Shown: positions 1 through 7,589, numbered from the stretch's first letter. The stretch is 14,694 bases of DNA from Stramenopiles sp. TOSAG23-3 (GCA_900128585.1 LT642549.1:1-14694), one strand, 5' to 3'. The notes: generated by a model not told the origin, from the letters alone. Made by a program: numbers and translations.

Positions 1-117
1 ATTGATTTATCTCTGAGTGAGATATCGGATGAGGAAGTTGATTACGGTTCATCTGCAAGCATTGCCAATTCAGATACCGCTCCGGATAGTTCATGGACTC
101 CACTTAAAAAAAAATAA
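1..117 (+). CDS. 3' end of an unknown gene (partial, acidic/Ser-rich C-terminus)
   Basis: Frame 1 is open from the first base to a TAA at 115-117, giving the last 38 residues of a protein whose body lies left of the window. The tail is rich in Asp, Glu and Ser and ends in three lysines after a Trp-Thr-Pro segment. Codon composition is balanced, unlike the AT-rich sequence that starts right after the stop, which supports real coding. No domain is visible, so no function can be given. It converges on the hydrolase-VOC gene, whose stop is about 220 bp away. An open frame of this length could occur by chance, so confidence is moderate. Confidence 0.55.
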   Translation: MDLSLSEISDEEVDYGSSASIANSDTAPDSSWTPLKKK

Positions 118-336
118 AATGATTGACAACCATCAATGAGACGAAATTACAGAACCAAGTTAGGATTAGGGTACGACGAAGCTAAATTTAATTATTACTT
201 AAATAACAGCCAATTTTTCTTGTTTTTAATAAAACTTGTACGAAAACTTAACAAATTCTTAATAAAAGAATACTCAAATTCCCCATCTTGGTAAAAATGA
301 AGATTCTTTCTTTTCCAATGCTATAATTACAACCAG
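118..336. other. Convergent spacer with repeat-family copy
   Basis: This AT-rich 3'-3' spacer lies between the stop of the partial + gene and the stop of the hydrolase-VOC gene. It holds one copy of the GCCAAT-core repeat (184-229). Just left of it are ACCATCAA (129-136) and AGGATTAGGGT (162-172), which both recur as reverse complements beside the repeat in the 7508-7944 spacer. No gene was seen. Confidence 0.6.
184..229 (+). repeat. Dispersed GCCAAT-core repeat, copy A
   Basis: The segment combines a TTTAATTATTACTT run, AAATAACAGCCAATTTT and a CTTGTTTTTA tail. The same order appears at 4360-4405 and, inverted, at 4215-4276. It lies in a convergent spacer. The copies could be short transposon remnants or shared 3'-end elements; the sequence alone does not decide. 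Confidence 0.7.
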
Positions 337-2299
337 TCATCTCCAGAGGGCTTTCTTTGGCAAATGCAAAACGTCGTTTGCGACAGTCTGTTTTGAAAAT
401 ACCTGTGCCTGGCTTGTAAGCTCCAAGAGTTCGCCATCTGGGCCAAAAAAATATACAGACCTCCAATTAACCCTTGGGTCTCGCGAGTTGCCCACGTACC
501 CGCTGGTCACATCGGCATGGTAAACAACTGGGGAAACATAGCCACTTAGCCCCGAATTCATGATCCGCTTCCTGTATTCTATGATTTTGTCCTGGGGTAC
601 ATTTAGAGCGACGTGATTCATACTGCCCATTGCACTGGGGTGCTTTTGTTCCTTCAGCATTTGCCGTTCACTGGGAGACGACACGCCTCGGTGCGCTGCT
701 GGCGCGTCGGGAAAATAGAAAAATGCTAAAGAGTTTCCATCAAGAAGCTCAAAAAAGAAGTGCTGGCCACCCATTGGAAGCTCGATGGTTTTTGATAATC
801 GCAGCCCCAAAACATGTCCATAAAACCTACATGTAACCTCCATGTCCGAACACACCATTGCCAGGTGATTAATTCCATTGATAGCCATTGCGTTCGAACC
901 ATCATACTTTTTTCTCAGCGCTGCAATCGCCAGTTGACTGTTGGGTAAGTTCCTTGCACCGGACCGCTCAGAAATCGAGACAAATCCTCGCTCCGCCAAC
1001 CACTTCAAGATGTACCCACACGACTCTTCCAGTTTCTTGGGCTGCCCATTGTAGTAGTGCTTTGCACCTTTGATAGTTTTGTAGCTCTTATCTGAAGAAA
1101 CACACTTGGCAAAGACACTCTTTGGGTGCTCCACCGGGCAGCCGTCATCAGCACCATTTTCCAAGACTAGAACTGGGACTGTGACGTTGGTAATGTGCTC
1201 AAGTGCATCAGCATTTGAGTCGTGAAAGCTGAACTGGCTTAGCCACGAGGCCGCGCTAGAGAATCTTGCCAGGCCGGTTGGCATATCGTTTGCAGTTTCA
1301 GGGTCCCCCAGATAGCACCATGGTTTCTCTCTGTCACGGTCGTTTGGATCAACGCTGGCGTCGAGCCAGCGAGGATCCGCCATGGTCCCCTCTAAAACGA
1401 AGCAAGCCCCCCCATTTCTTTCACTTACCTTTTCTCTCGCCCATTTTGTAATACGGAGACTTCGCGCAACCTGGGCTTTCCTGAACTCTTCCAAGTAAGC
1501 AGTGGAAAAGGGTGGCGAGGGAGAATCCGGCCCGTACAGATTTAAGTGCTGAAGCGACCTGTCCAGTTCAACATCACGCCGGAACATGAAAATGGACGGG
1601 TCTAAACACTCCGTCAAAATTCTCGCCCGACTCGCGTGTGCTGCAAGGCAAAGCAACGCGTCGGCGGCCGGCAAATCAACGTCTACTAAACTTATTGGGT
1701 CTTTCACTCGCATACTAGGCAAAATACTGGCCTGGCTTTGATAAAAAACGGACAAAGAGCCACCGCCTGACCACCCTGCCAGTACAACCTTTTTATACCC
1801 TAGCTGGTTTCGGGCGTGCAAAATGAACTTACCCAAATCTTTCACGCATTTCTCCATCATGAGACTGCTGTCGTTACCACCAGTGTAACGAGAGGAACAA
1901 ATCAGAACATGGCACCCACTCCGCGCCAGACCAACAGGCATCGAAAGAGAGTTCACTGGTACATTGAAAAGGAAGCATAAAGTTAGAACGTTGCCGACAA
2001 ATTAAAAAAGGTGTTGGTTACTTACTCGATGCAGCAGGGTGCATAAAAACTAAAACAGTTTCTTGTGTGTCTCTGCTGCTGGACGAAGGCACAAGCAACT
2101 CTCCTTCGAGGACAAAAACGCCTGAAACCCCACCATATTTATCCTTGACCCCCCCGCCCCCAGATTCCCTCACTGTTATCTTCACAATTCGCCTACTATA
2201 AATGAACCGGAAGAGTCTAATTTCTTTCAAACTATTTTCTCGAATCGTATTATTCTCTTCCCCTAAGACCATCCGACGATTTAAAAATGCCCGGGACAT
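337..2299 (-). CDS. Alpha/beta hydrolase fused to a glyoxalase/VOC domain (two exons)
   Basis: The coding sequence is join(337..1955, 2026..2299) on the minus strand and gives 630 residues. The ATG at 2299 is the first ATG after an in-frame TGA at 2372-2374. Residues about 80-420 form an alpha/beta hydrolase: the GWSGGGS nucleophile elbow places Ser154, Asp361 or Asp362 lies in ENGADDGCP, and His391 lies in GAKHYY, so the triad looks complete. Segments such as TMADPRWLD and CYLGDPE resemble a bacterial hydrolase family as I recall it. Residues about 450-610 form a vicinal-oxygen-chelate (glyoxalase/dioxygenase) domain with plausible metal ligands His455, Glu494, His539 and Glu603. Both halves therefore look catalytic. 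The likely role is degradation of a small, perhaps aromatic or ester, compound; the substrate is unknown. No signal peptide is evident, although the first 40 residues are basic and a targeting role cannot be excluded. Confidence 0.88.
1956..2025 (-). other. Spliceosomal intron (70 bp, phase 1) in the hydrolase-VOC gene
   Basis: Read on the minus strand, the intron begins GTAAGT (2025 to 2020) and ends TTTTCAATGTACCAG at 1956. Removing it joins ...HPAAS to MNSLSMPVGLA in one frame, the split codon becoming ATG. This restores the usual hydrolase run from the HP oxyanion segment to the next helix. Without splicing, exon 1 reaches a stop two codons past the junction. It is the only intron I can support in the window. 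Confidence 0.88.
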
Positions 2300-2499
2300 A
2301 ATGGAACGAAACGAGTTCAAGAGCAATGCAATGTCTGCTAAACTCTTCCCTTTTCCTTTTGGGATGAAAATTCAAAAAGAAATATCAGGATAATCATTCT
2401 GTTCATTTCCTTTTGAAAACATCGTTATTAAAAACAAGAATAAAATAATTCTGTTATTATTCTTCTTTTTTTTAAACTTCCTAATGTAATGTGACACCA

Positions 2500-2517
2500 C
2501 CTCCTCCTCCTCCTCCT
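2500..2517 (+). repeat. (CCT)6 microsatellite
   Basis: Six uninterrupted CCT triplets lie in the divergent spacer, with no coding frame around them. Similar CCT runs occur near the right end of the window. Confidence 0.85.
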
Positions 2518-2576
2518 GGCAATATTCTGTTCTGTCTATGTGGCACTATGTCCTCGTCGTACAGGAAGATTTCAAC

Positions 2577-2592
2577 ACTTCAGCTCTGAAGT
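2577..2592. promoter_or_regulatory. Perfect 7+7 bp palindrome
   Basis: The arms ACTTCAG and CTGAAGT flank a 2-bp centre. It lies about 250 bp upstream of the His-rich gene and 280 bp upstream of the hydrolase gene. A dimeric-factor site is possible, but chance occurrence is not excluded. Confidence 0.35.
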
Positions 2593-2614
2593 AAATAATA
2601 TGATCCTCAATAGT

Positions 2615-2636
2615 TGTGTACCGTAGTAGGTACACA
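2615..2636. promoter_or_regulatory. Perfect 8+8 bp inverted repeat
   Basis: The arms TGTGTACC and GGTACACA are separated by six bases (GTAGTA). It sits 23 bp from the preceding palindrome in the same divergent spacer. It could be a factor-binding dyad; its role is unknown. Confidence 0.4.
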
Positions 2637-2838
2637 GTATGAGGCCAGAAGAGAATAAAAAAGGTGTTTTGGATTTGTTTCGTACATTGAGTCTAATTGA
2701 GTCTGACATGTAAAAATATACATAGAATTACTTCTTCTCTTTTCATGGTTTACTACGAAATGATATGCTTGTTAGAATATAATCACAGAATAAGGAATCT
2801 TTACTAAACATATTTTTTCACCTGACGTACGAACGAAA

Positions 2839-3738
2839 ATGGCTTCCTTGGCACAAGATACGGCAGCGGATGAGCTGGCCACTGATATGGAAAACCTGAG
2901 TACGGACGCTGGCCATGGTCACTCGCACGGTGGCAAGCCTTGCGGCCATTCGCATGCTCCTCCTCCAAAGCCGAAGCAAGAGACGCCGCATGGTCACTCA
3001 CACAATGGCGAGCCATGTCACGGCCACGGGCACTCCCACGGGGATCGGGTCTTTAGCGTCTTTCCTGACGAGAAGCGAGACGACGTTCAAAAGTGGTTGG
3101 TGTGGGCAACGGAGCGCTTAAAGAGCGAAGACTTGATGAAGGAGATTGCAAAAGAGTGCGAGGGCAAAACGGAGACGGACGATCGAGTCCTCGTCATCCA
3201 GGGCAAATTCAAAGAAGAATACGACGCCGAGTGGAAGAAGCTTGTGGAGACAGAACTGGAGGTTTCCGCCGAGGAGCGGCTCGTAGCGGCTTTGGAAAAC
3301 TTCGTCAACGGCCAACAAGACCGCGAGCTGTATACCCTCTACCAAGAGTTTAGGACGAGCGAAGAGGAAGTGTTTATGGTATCACTTCATGGGAAAGACG
3401 AATACGACGCATTGCAAAAAAAAGAGGAGGAAATTGAAAGTTATGCGAAGAAGACTCGAGAGGTTTACGCCAAAATTGCCATTGGCGAAGACGGAATCAA
3501 GAAATTGAACGACATGGCGAAAAAGATACTCCCAGAGGTTGACGCATTTCAGTTGAAAATGCAAGAAATGTCACCAGACGAACGGTCTAGTTTCACCGCT
3601 AACATGAGCCTGGATGACGTCAAACCTATGGTGCAGTTCAGGACGATCCAAACGTTGCTTGGCCAGCTTTCTGGGGCTGGCGCACACGGCCACACCCATG
3701 GAGGAAAACCCTGTGGAGGCCATGGTCATTCCCATTGA
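2839..3738 (+). CDS. Protein with Cys/His metal-binding motifs at both termini
   Basis: This single exon encodes 299 residues from the ATG at 2839 to a TGA. Residues 26-39 and 51-67 carry two copies of an H-x-H-x-H-x4-C-x-H motif family, with 12 His and 2 Cys. Residues 283-299 at the extreme C-terminus carry a third copy with 6 His and 1 Cys, based on GGKPCGGHGHSH. The region between (about 70-278) is charged, Glu/Lys-rich and probably helical, with no transmembrane segment or signal peptide, so the protein is probably cytosolic. Such His/Cys clusters commonly bind zinc, nickel or copper, so metal buffering, storage or delivery is the best inference. I do not recognise the central domain and no enzyme motif is seen. 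Three copies of a 32-bp repeat follow the stop. The call as a real gene is strong; the function is tentative. Confidence 0.88.
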   Translation: MASLAQDTAADELATDMENLSTDAGHGHSHGGKPCGHSHAPPPKPKQETPHGHSHNGEPCHGHGHSHGDRVFSVFPDEKRDDVQKWLVWATERLKSEDLMKEIAKECEGKTETDDRVLVIQGKFKEEYDAEWKKLVETELEVSAEERLVAALENFVNGQQDRELYTLYQEFRTSEEEVFMVSLHGKDEYDALQKKEEEIESYAKKTREVYAKIAIGEDGIKKLNDMAKKILPEVDAFQLKMQEMSPDERSSFTANMSLDDVKPMVQFRTIQTLLGQLSGAGAHGHTHGGKPCGGHGHSH

Positions 3739-3806
3739 TCTTTTGTCAAGTTGACTGATCGGCAACAAGGACAATCTGGACTCCGGATATGCGCATGCGA
3801 AAAGAG

Positions 3807-3838
3807 GTAAAACCTTTTATTGGACCAAAGTGTTTTAC
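3807..3838 (+). repeat. 32-bp palindrome-like repeat, copy 1
   Basis: It starts GTAAAACC, has the centre ATTGGACCAAAG and ends GTTTTAC. The outer 7 bp of each arm are perfectly complementary. It is identical over all 32 bp to copy 3 and begins 69 bp after the His-rich gene stop. Confidence 0.9.
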
Positions 3839-3922
3839 ATGGCGGAGGCATATTTAGAAACAGTTGTGGTGCGAAAAAAAATTAAGAATTAAGTCGAAAG
3901 AATATGCACGTACGAAAAAAAA

Positions 3923-3954
3923 GCAAAACCTTTCATTGGACCAAAGAGTTTTAC
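3923..3954 (+). repeat. 32-bp palindrome-like repeat, copy 2
   Basis: It differs from copies 1 and 3 at three of 32 positions. Two of the changes break pairs in the potential stem without compensation. After the repeat, GGCATATT followed by GAAA is shared with the flank of copy 1, so the duplicated unit is longer than 32 bp. Confidence 0.88.
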
Positions 3955-3998
3955 AATGGTGCCGGCATATTCGAAAGTCTCAATTTTACTCCGTAAAA

Positions 3999-4030
3999 GT
4001 AAAACCTTTTATTGGACCAAAGTGTTTTAC
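3999..4030 (+). repeat. 32-bp palindrome-like repeat, copy 3
   Basis: It is identical to copy 1. A separate short palindrome (TTTTAC, 3 bp, GTAAAA) at 3985-3999 abuts its left end, so the GTAAAA word is repeated directly before the unit. Confidence 0.9.
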
Positions 4031-4140
4031 ACGGGGGCTCAAATTTAAAATTTTTAATTAAAATGTTTTTCGTGCAATATTTTTAAAAAGCAAAAAAAAT
4101 ATCTCTTTAAGACAAATTTAGTTTGGAGTTTTTAAATCTA

Positions 4141-4164
4141 AAATAACAGAGCGAGCCAATTTTT
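4141..4164 (+). repeat. Dispersed GCCAAT-core repeat, diverged copy F
   Basis: It reads AAATAACA, then six extra bases (GAGCGA), then GCCAATTTTT. This matches the family core with a 6-bp insertion. It lies immediately left of the left arm of the inverted repeat. Confidence 0.5.
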
Positions 4165-4167
4165 GAG

Positions 4168-4294
4168 TTTTCAGTTCGCAGTACATTTAACTAATATAAT
4201 TTGTTTTTCTAATTCAAGAAAATTGGCTGTTATTTTAAACAAGAAAATTGGCTGTTAATTTAAGTAATTAAAATTAATGTACTGCGAACTGAAA
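4168..4294. repeat. Inverted repeat (fold-back element)
   Basis: The left arm, 4168-4190, contains CAGTTCGCAGTACATTTAA. The right arm, 4274-4294, is its reverse complement apart from one missing base. The 83-bp interior holds two tandem family copies. A third partial word, GAACTGCGAACT, is at 4330-4341. The structure resembles a miniature inverted-repeat element, but target-site duplications were not identified. Confidence 0.7.
4215..4263 (-). repeat. Dispersed GCCAAT-core repeat, tandem copies B1 and B2
   Basis: Two 24-bp units begin at 4215 and 4240 with a 25-bp period and one mismatch. Both contain CAAGAAAATTGGCTGTTA. They are inverted relative to copies A and C. The TTTAAGTAATTAAAATTA extension after B2 (to 4276) matches the reverse complement of the left part of copies A and C. 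Confidence 0.85.
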
Positions 4295-4359
4295 TCTAGA
4301 TTTAGACATTCTAGGTTTGCATTCTTTCATGAACTGCGAACTTATCTTTGCTCTTTTGG

Positions 4360-4405
4360 TTAATTTTAATTTTACTCAAATAACAGCCAATTTTCTTGTT
4401 TTTAA
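4360..4405 (+). repeat. Dispersed GCCAAT-core repeat, copy C
   Basis: It has the same order of parts as copy A: a TTAATTTTAATTTTACT run, AAATAACAGCCAATTTTC, then TTGTTTTTAA. It ends 75 bp from the stop of the convergent secreted-protein gene. Confidence 0.8.
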
Positions 4406-4479
4406 AGAATGAGTTACAGAATTTTTTTAAATCTAAAGTTGAGTTTGAGTTTTGATTTTTTGTTTTGTAAAATTAGAGC

Positions 4480-5787
4480 TCAGATTCGTTGCTTTATCAT
4501 ATCCGAACGCACCTTGTTCTTTACTTCATTTTGTTCCCTAAGTCGTTTATCAACGGTCGCTTGTATTAATGTTTCGATCTTTTTTGAGTTTATGTGGTAA
4601 CGCGGTGTCGGGTGCAGCGCATAAGAAACCTTTTTTTCAAGTGCCTTTTTCAACGCTTTGCGAACGCGATTCGCGTTTACATATGGTTCATACCTGTTGT
4701 TTGACAGGCTTTCTTTAACGCCATTGATCAAAGACGCTTCCATCTTCTCTGAGGCAGACGGTTGCTCTGTCGGCAACGAGCAGGGTCTATATTTTGTTTG
4801 GTTCCACTTCTTTCCAGAATCAAAGTTGTATTTACTGTATTTGTTTACCGCGGATTTAATTACATTTTGAAGAGATTTGGGGAGCGCATGACCGTTTGGA
4901 TCAAAATCCTCCGAGGAATCACCCTCATGCACTTGCAAGCATGGGGAATGGTAAATGAGTTGCAATGCAAGATGCTCTGTGTCTCCAGCAATGTCTTTCC
5001 TCTCCGTCCATGGCATTAACTGGGCAACTGCCATTTTGCGCGCTTTTTTACTTTTAATGTGAAGCGCTTCGAACTTTCCTTCTGCCTCAGGGTTGTGAGC
5101 CGAGCGCGTCTCAAGAAACAATGTTGTTTTAGACAAAGGAAAATCGAGCACTTTCTTCACGTATTTGGAATTTTTGGCGGCCATCACGGTTTTCTGGACC
5201 AGTTCGTCCACTTTGGTCCTGTTTATCGCGCGTGATTGCTGCCTTGCCTCCATTTTCTCCCGAATTTGCTTCACCAATGATGTTTTGAGGGCGCTGCGAA
5301 CGCGTTTTCTATCAACGTACGGCAAGAAAATAGGCCTATCTATGTTGCGTTTGACAGCTCTAATTATTAGAGCATGCAGCGAACGGACTGTAGAGTTCCC
5401 AGTCGGGGGACTCGCCCGTGTTTGATCCGGACACCTTCTATACTTTGTTTCATTCCAAACGCTCCCGTCGTCAAACATATACTGCTTGAACTTATTGTAC
5501 GCCTTCTTTGCCACAGTCTGGAACAGTGGGCGTACATAATTTCCCTTCCCATCATCGTCAAAGGGCTCCAAGTCCAGTTGGTGGTCATCCAATTGAATAC
5601 AAGGCCTTCTCGATTGGTCTTTAGCAAAAGCCTGCCCCTCACCACCATTATCGTCGTTATCGTCGTCATCAAAAAATTCATAATCCCCCCTTTTTAAGTC
5701 ATAGGCGAAAGACCCATTGCAACAAAGAGCCAAAAGCATCAGGTATGCAACGACGCGCCCTCCTCTGTTCTTTTGATTACCCCGCAT
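4480..5787 (-). CDS. Secreted protein with internally duplicated domain
   Basis: This single exon encodes 435 residues from the ATG at 5787. Residues 1-28 form a signal peptide: a basic start, the hydrophobic run VVAYLMLLALCC, and likely cleavage after SFA. An acidic stretch (39-50, mostly Asp) follows. The rest is two related units: about 62-205 and about 282-420, joined by a diverged linker. Each unit has PC-[IL]-Q near its start, then a short helix, then the strongest signature W-N-x-T-K-Y-R-x-C (residues 111-119 and 328-336), then P-Y-V-[DN]-x-x-R-V-R-x-A-L-K. The two cysteines per unit could form a disulfide. The W-N-x-T segment and N131-S-T are N-glycosylation sequons. I do not recognise the family. 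It is likely extracellular, cell-surface or in the endomembrane lumen, and basic apart from the acidic patch. It diverges from the dehydrogenase gene. Confidence 0.88.
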   Translation of the reverse strand: MRGNQKNRGGRVVAYLMLLALCCNGSFAYDLKRGDYEFFDDDDNDDNGGEGQAFAKDQSRRPCIQLDDHQLDLEPFDDDGKGNYVRPLFQTVAKKAYNKFKQYMFDDGSVWNETKYRRCPDQTRASPPTGNSTVRSLHALIIRAVKRNIDRPIFLPYVDRKRVRSALKTSLVKQIREKMEARQQSRAINRTKVDELVQKTVMAAKNSKYVKKVLDFPLSKTTLFLETRSAHNPEAEGKFEALHIKSKKARKMAVAQLMPWTERKDIAGDTEHLALQLIYHSPCLQVHEGDSSEDFDPNGHALPKSLQNVIKSAVNKYSKYNFDSGKKWNQTKYRPCSLPTEQPSASEKMEASLINGVKESLSNNRYEPYVNANRVRKALKKALEKKVSYALHPTPRYHINSKKIETLIQATVDKRLREQNEVKNKVRSDMIKQRI

Positions 5788-6466
5788 GCTCGCTCAGGTC
5801 TTAGCCCAGCATGAAAATTCTGAAATAACCCGAACGTTTTATAATGTTTTTTGATCCTTTAAATCGATATTTAAAGAGGGGTAGGAATTGTAAAATCACA
5901 TCTGGTACCTCTTCTTTTTCCCCGAATTCTCAATAATAAATAGAGTATATTATTAATCAGTAAAATAAGACAATATGAGAAAAGAACGAAAAGAAGAAAG
6001 AAATATGAAAAGAAAAATATGAATGAATGAAGTAGTTTCAGTATAGGTTGTAATGAACTGCCTTGTTTGTGCCCACCAACGCCCCTCCCCCCCCCTCTTT
6101 TCCTCCGTCCTGTCGTCAGAGTGTTCTCCTTCGTTGTTGTGGGTGTTCTTGTGTTCGTTTGCTTTTTGCTTCCTATTATATGAATAGCGCTGTGGTGATG
6201 ATGATGATGGTTTGTTGAGAATAATAATAATAAAATAAAATAATTTAAAAAAAAAAAAAGATTTTTTCTTGATGATTATTTTTTCTCGTACGTCGAATTT
6301 TCACTAATACTACAGTATATTATAGTATTGAAAAAATAAATTGAAAGAGTAGTGTGCGAAGAGAGAAGAAGGGATAGATTTAACGAGCGTGATTGCTTCG
6401 TATACGGAGAGGGCAAACGTGTTGAACCCATTAAACCGTTCGGTTCTACGTCTTTGCGGTTGAAGA
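5788..6466. promoter_or_regulatory. Divergent intergenic region (secreted protein / dehydrogenase)
   Basis: This 679-bp 5'-5' spacer contains a C-rich run near 6083-6096, a (GAT)n run at 6195-6209, and an AAT/AAAAT-rich tract around 6220-6260. An inverted repeat with arms AATACTA (6306-6312) and TAGTATT (6323-6329) is also present. No gene or family repeat was seen. It presumably holds both promoters, but no specific box can be assigned. Confidence 0.45.
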
Positions 6467-7507
6467 ATGTCACGTGCTCGTTTGCGAATGGGTAGGACGG
6501 AGTCTTCCTCGTCGACGAAAAGGTATGTGATTGTTGTCGGCTGCAGTGGGGCTATAGGTCAGCGGCTCGTTCGTGGTTTGTTGCAACGAGGGTACGCTGT
6601 GGTCGCTCCGTTGCATAGAACGCCTTTGCCAGATGATCTAGCCGGTAAAAAGCATGTTCATCAAGAGTTTGGTTTTGATATTCGATCCCTTGAAAAAGTC
6701 GATCAGCTTTTCAGAAAGTATGCTGGAGATGTGTGTTGTGTTTGGAACTTGGCGGCACCTCTGTCCGTGCAGTCCGAAAGAGACCCTAGCTACGCGGAGG
6801 ACATTACGGTTAAAGGGATGGAGCGCATTCTTGCTTGCATGACTAAGTATGGTGTGAAGAAGATATGTTTTAGCGATAGCATAGGCAGCTTTGGAGAATC
6901 TTCCCCTCGGGAAAATTGCCCTGGCAAGTGGTTGGTTGAAAACCCTAAACAAGATCCAGGGAGTACTTACGGCCGACAAAAACGAAGCTGCCGCGAACTC
7001 TTAAACTCGTTTTCTAGGAGGGTTGATGGCGGAGACACTCGTTGGGCGATAATTCCTGGCGTGCTACATGATAATAAAGAGTGGGGGGCAGGAACAACGG
7101 AGTATGCGTTGGCGGCGATAAAGTCTGCCGTCCAAGGCATCCCATTCAAATGCCCCGTTCCAGTAGAGAAGGATCTCCCTATGATATATTCGGACGATCT
7201 CGTGAAAGGTTTAATGGCCTTGATGGAAGCACCGCGCGGGGATTTAAAAGAACCAGAGAACGGTTATTCAATATGCGGGTTCAGCTTTAGCGCAAAGCGC
7301 CTTTTTCAAGAATTGAAGAACAAATACTACCCGAACTTCCGGTGGACCCTGCAGTTGGATGAACAGGGAGCCGCTTTGTTTGCTGACGCTTGGCCATGTT
7401 CATTATCAAAAATAGAGGCCCAGCGGGATTTGCTATTTGAAAGTAGGATCCACTTTGCCGAAACTATAAAGAGGATAGTCGATGCGCACGCCCGCATGTT
7501 TCAGTGA
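6467..7507 (+). CDS. L-threonine 3-dehydrogenase-like NAD-dependent short-chain dehydrogenase
   Basis: This single exon encodes 346 residues. The ATG at 6467 follows an in-frame TGA two codons upstream, which fixes the earliest start; a second Met is residue 8. The Rossmann motif is G25-C-S-G28-A-I-G31. NLAAPLS (94-100) lines the cofactor site, and the catalytic set is a Ser in SDS (137-139), Tyr168 and Lys172. Signatures closer to SDR-type threonine dehydrogenase than to generic epimerases are GAGTTEYA (207-214), PMIYSDD (238-244) and DAWP...IEAQRDL (307-322). That enzyme oxidises threonine to 2-amino-3-ketobutyrate with NAD+, usually in mitochondria. The first 19 residues are Arg/Ser-rich with one acidic residue, which fits a mitochondrial presequence. 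The ORF ends in tandem TGA TAA. Substrate assignment is inferred from motifs; a related epimerase is the alternative. Confidence 0.82.
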   Translation: MSRARLRMGRTESSSSTKRYVIVVGCSGAIGQRLVRGLLQRGYAVVAPLHRTPLPDDLAGKKHVHQEFGFDIRSLEKVDQLFRKYAGDVCCVWNLAAPLSVQSERDPSYAEDITVKGMERILACMTKYGVKKICFSDSIGSFGESSPRENCPGKWLVENPKQDPGSTYGRQKRSCRELLNSFSRRVDGGDTRWAIIPGVLHDNKEWGAGTTEYALAAIKSAVQGIPFKCPVPVEKDLPMIYSDDLVKGLMALMEAPRGDLKEPENGYSICGFSFSAKRLFQELKNKYYPNFRWTLQLDEQGAALFADAWPCSLSKIEAQRDLLFESRIHFAETIKRIVDAHARMFQ

Positions 7508-7589
7508 TAATTTTTTTTCGCGCCCACAGGCAAAGTTTGTACTAAGTACAATATATTCTCTTATATTATTAATATTCATATGTTCTTTG

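Larger units (their letters stand above)
2300..2838. promoter_or_regulatory. Divergent intergenic region (hydrolase-VOC / His-rich gene)
   Basis: This 539-bp 5'-5' spacer must hold the promoters of both flanking genes. It contains a (CCT)6 microsatellite at 2500-2517 and two perfect short palindromes at 2577-2592 and 2615-2636. The rest is AT-rich with no recognisable gene. No TATA box or known factor site can be assigned with confidence. Confidence 0.5.
3739..4479. other. Convergent, repeat-rich intergenic region
   Basis: This 741-bp 3'-3' spacer separates the His-rich gene from the duplicated secreted-protein gene. Its left half holds three copies of a 32-bp palindrome-like repeat. Its right half holds an inverted repeat (4168-4190 with 4274-4294) and several copies of the GCCAAT-core family. 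No gene was found; the short open frames inside are AT-rich and unconvincing. Confidence 0.7.

Noticed and set aside
3807-4030. The three spaced 32-bp repeats as a CRISPR array.
   Set aside because: The spacers differ in length (84 and 44 bp), there are only three copies, no cas genes are present, and the context is eukaryotic.
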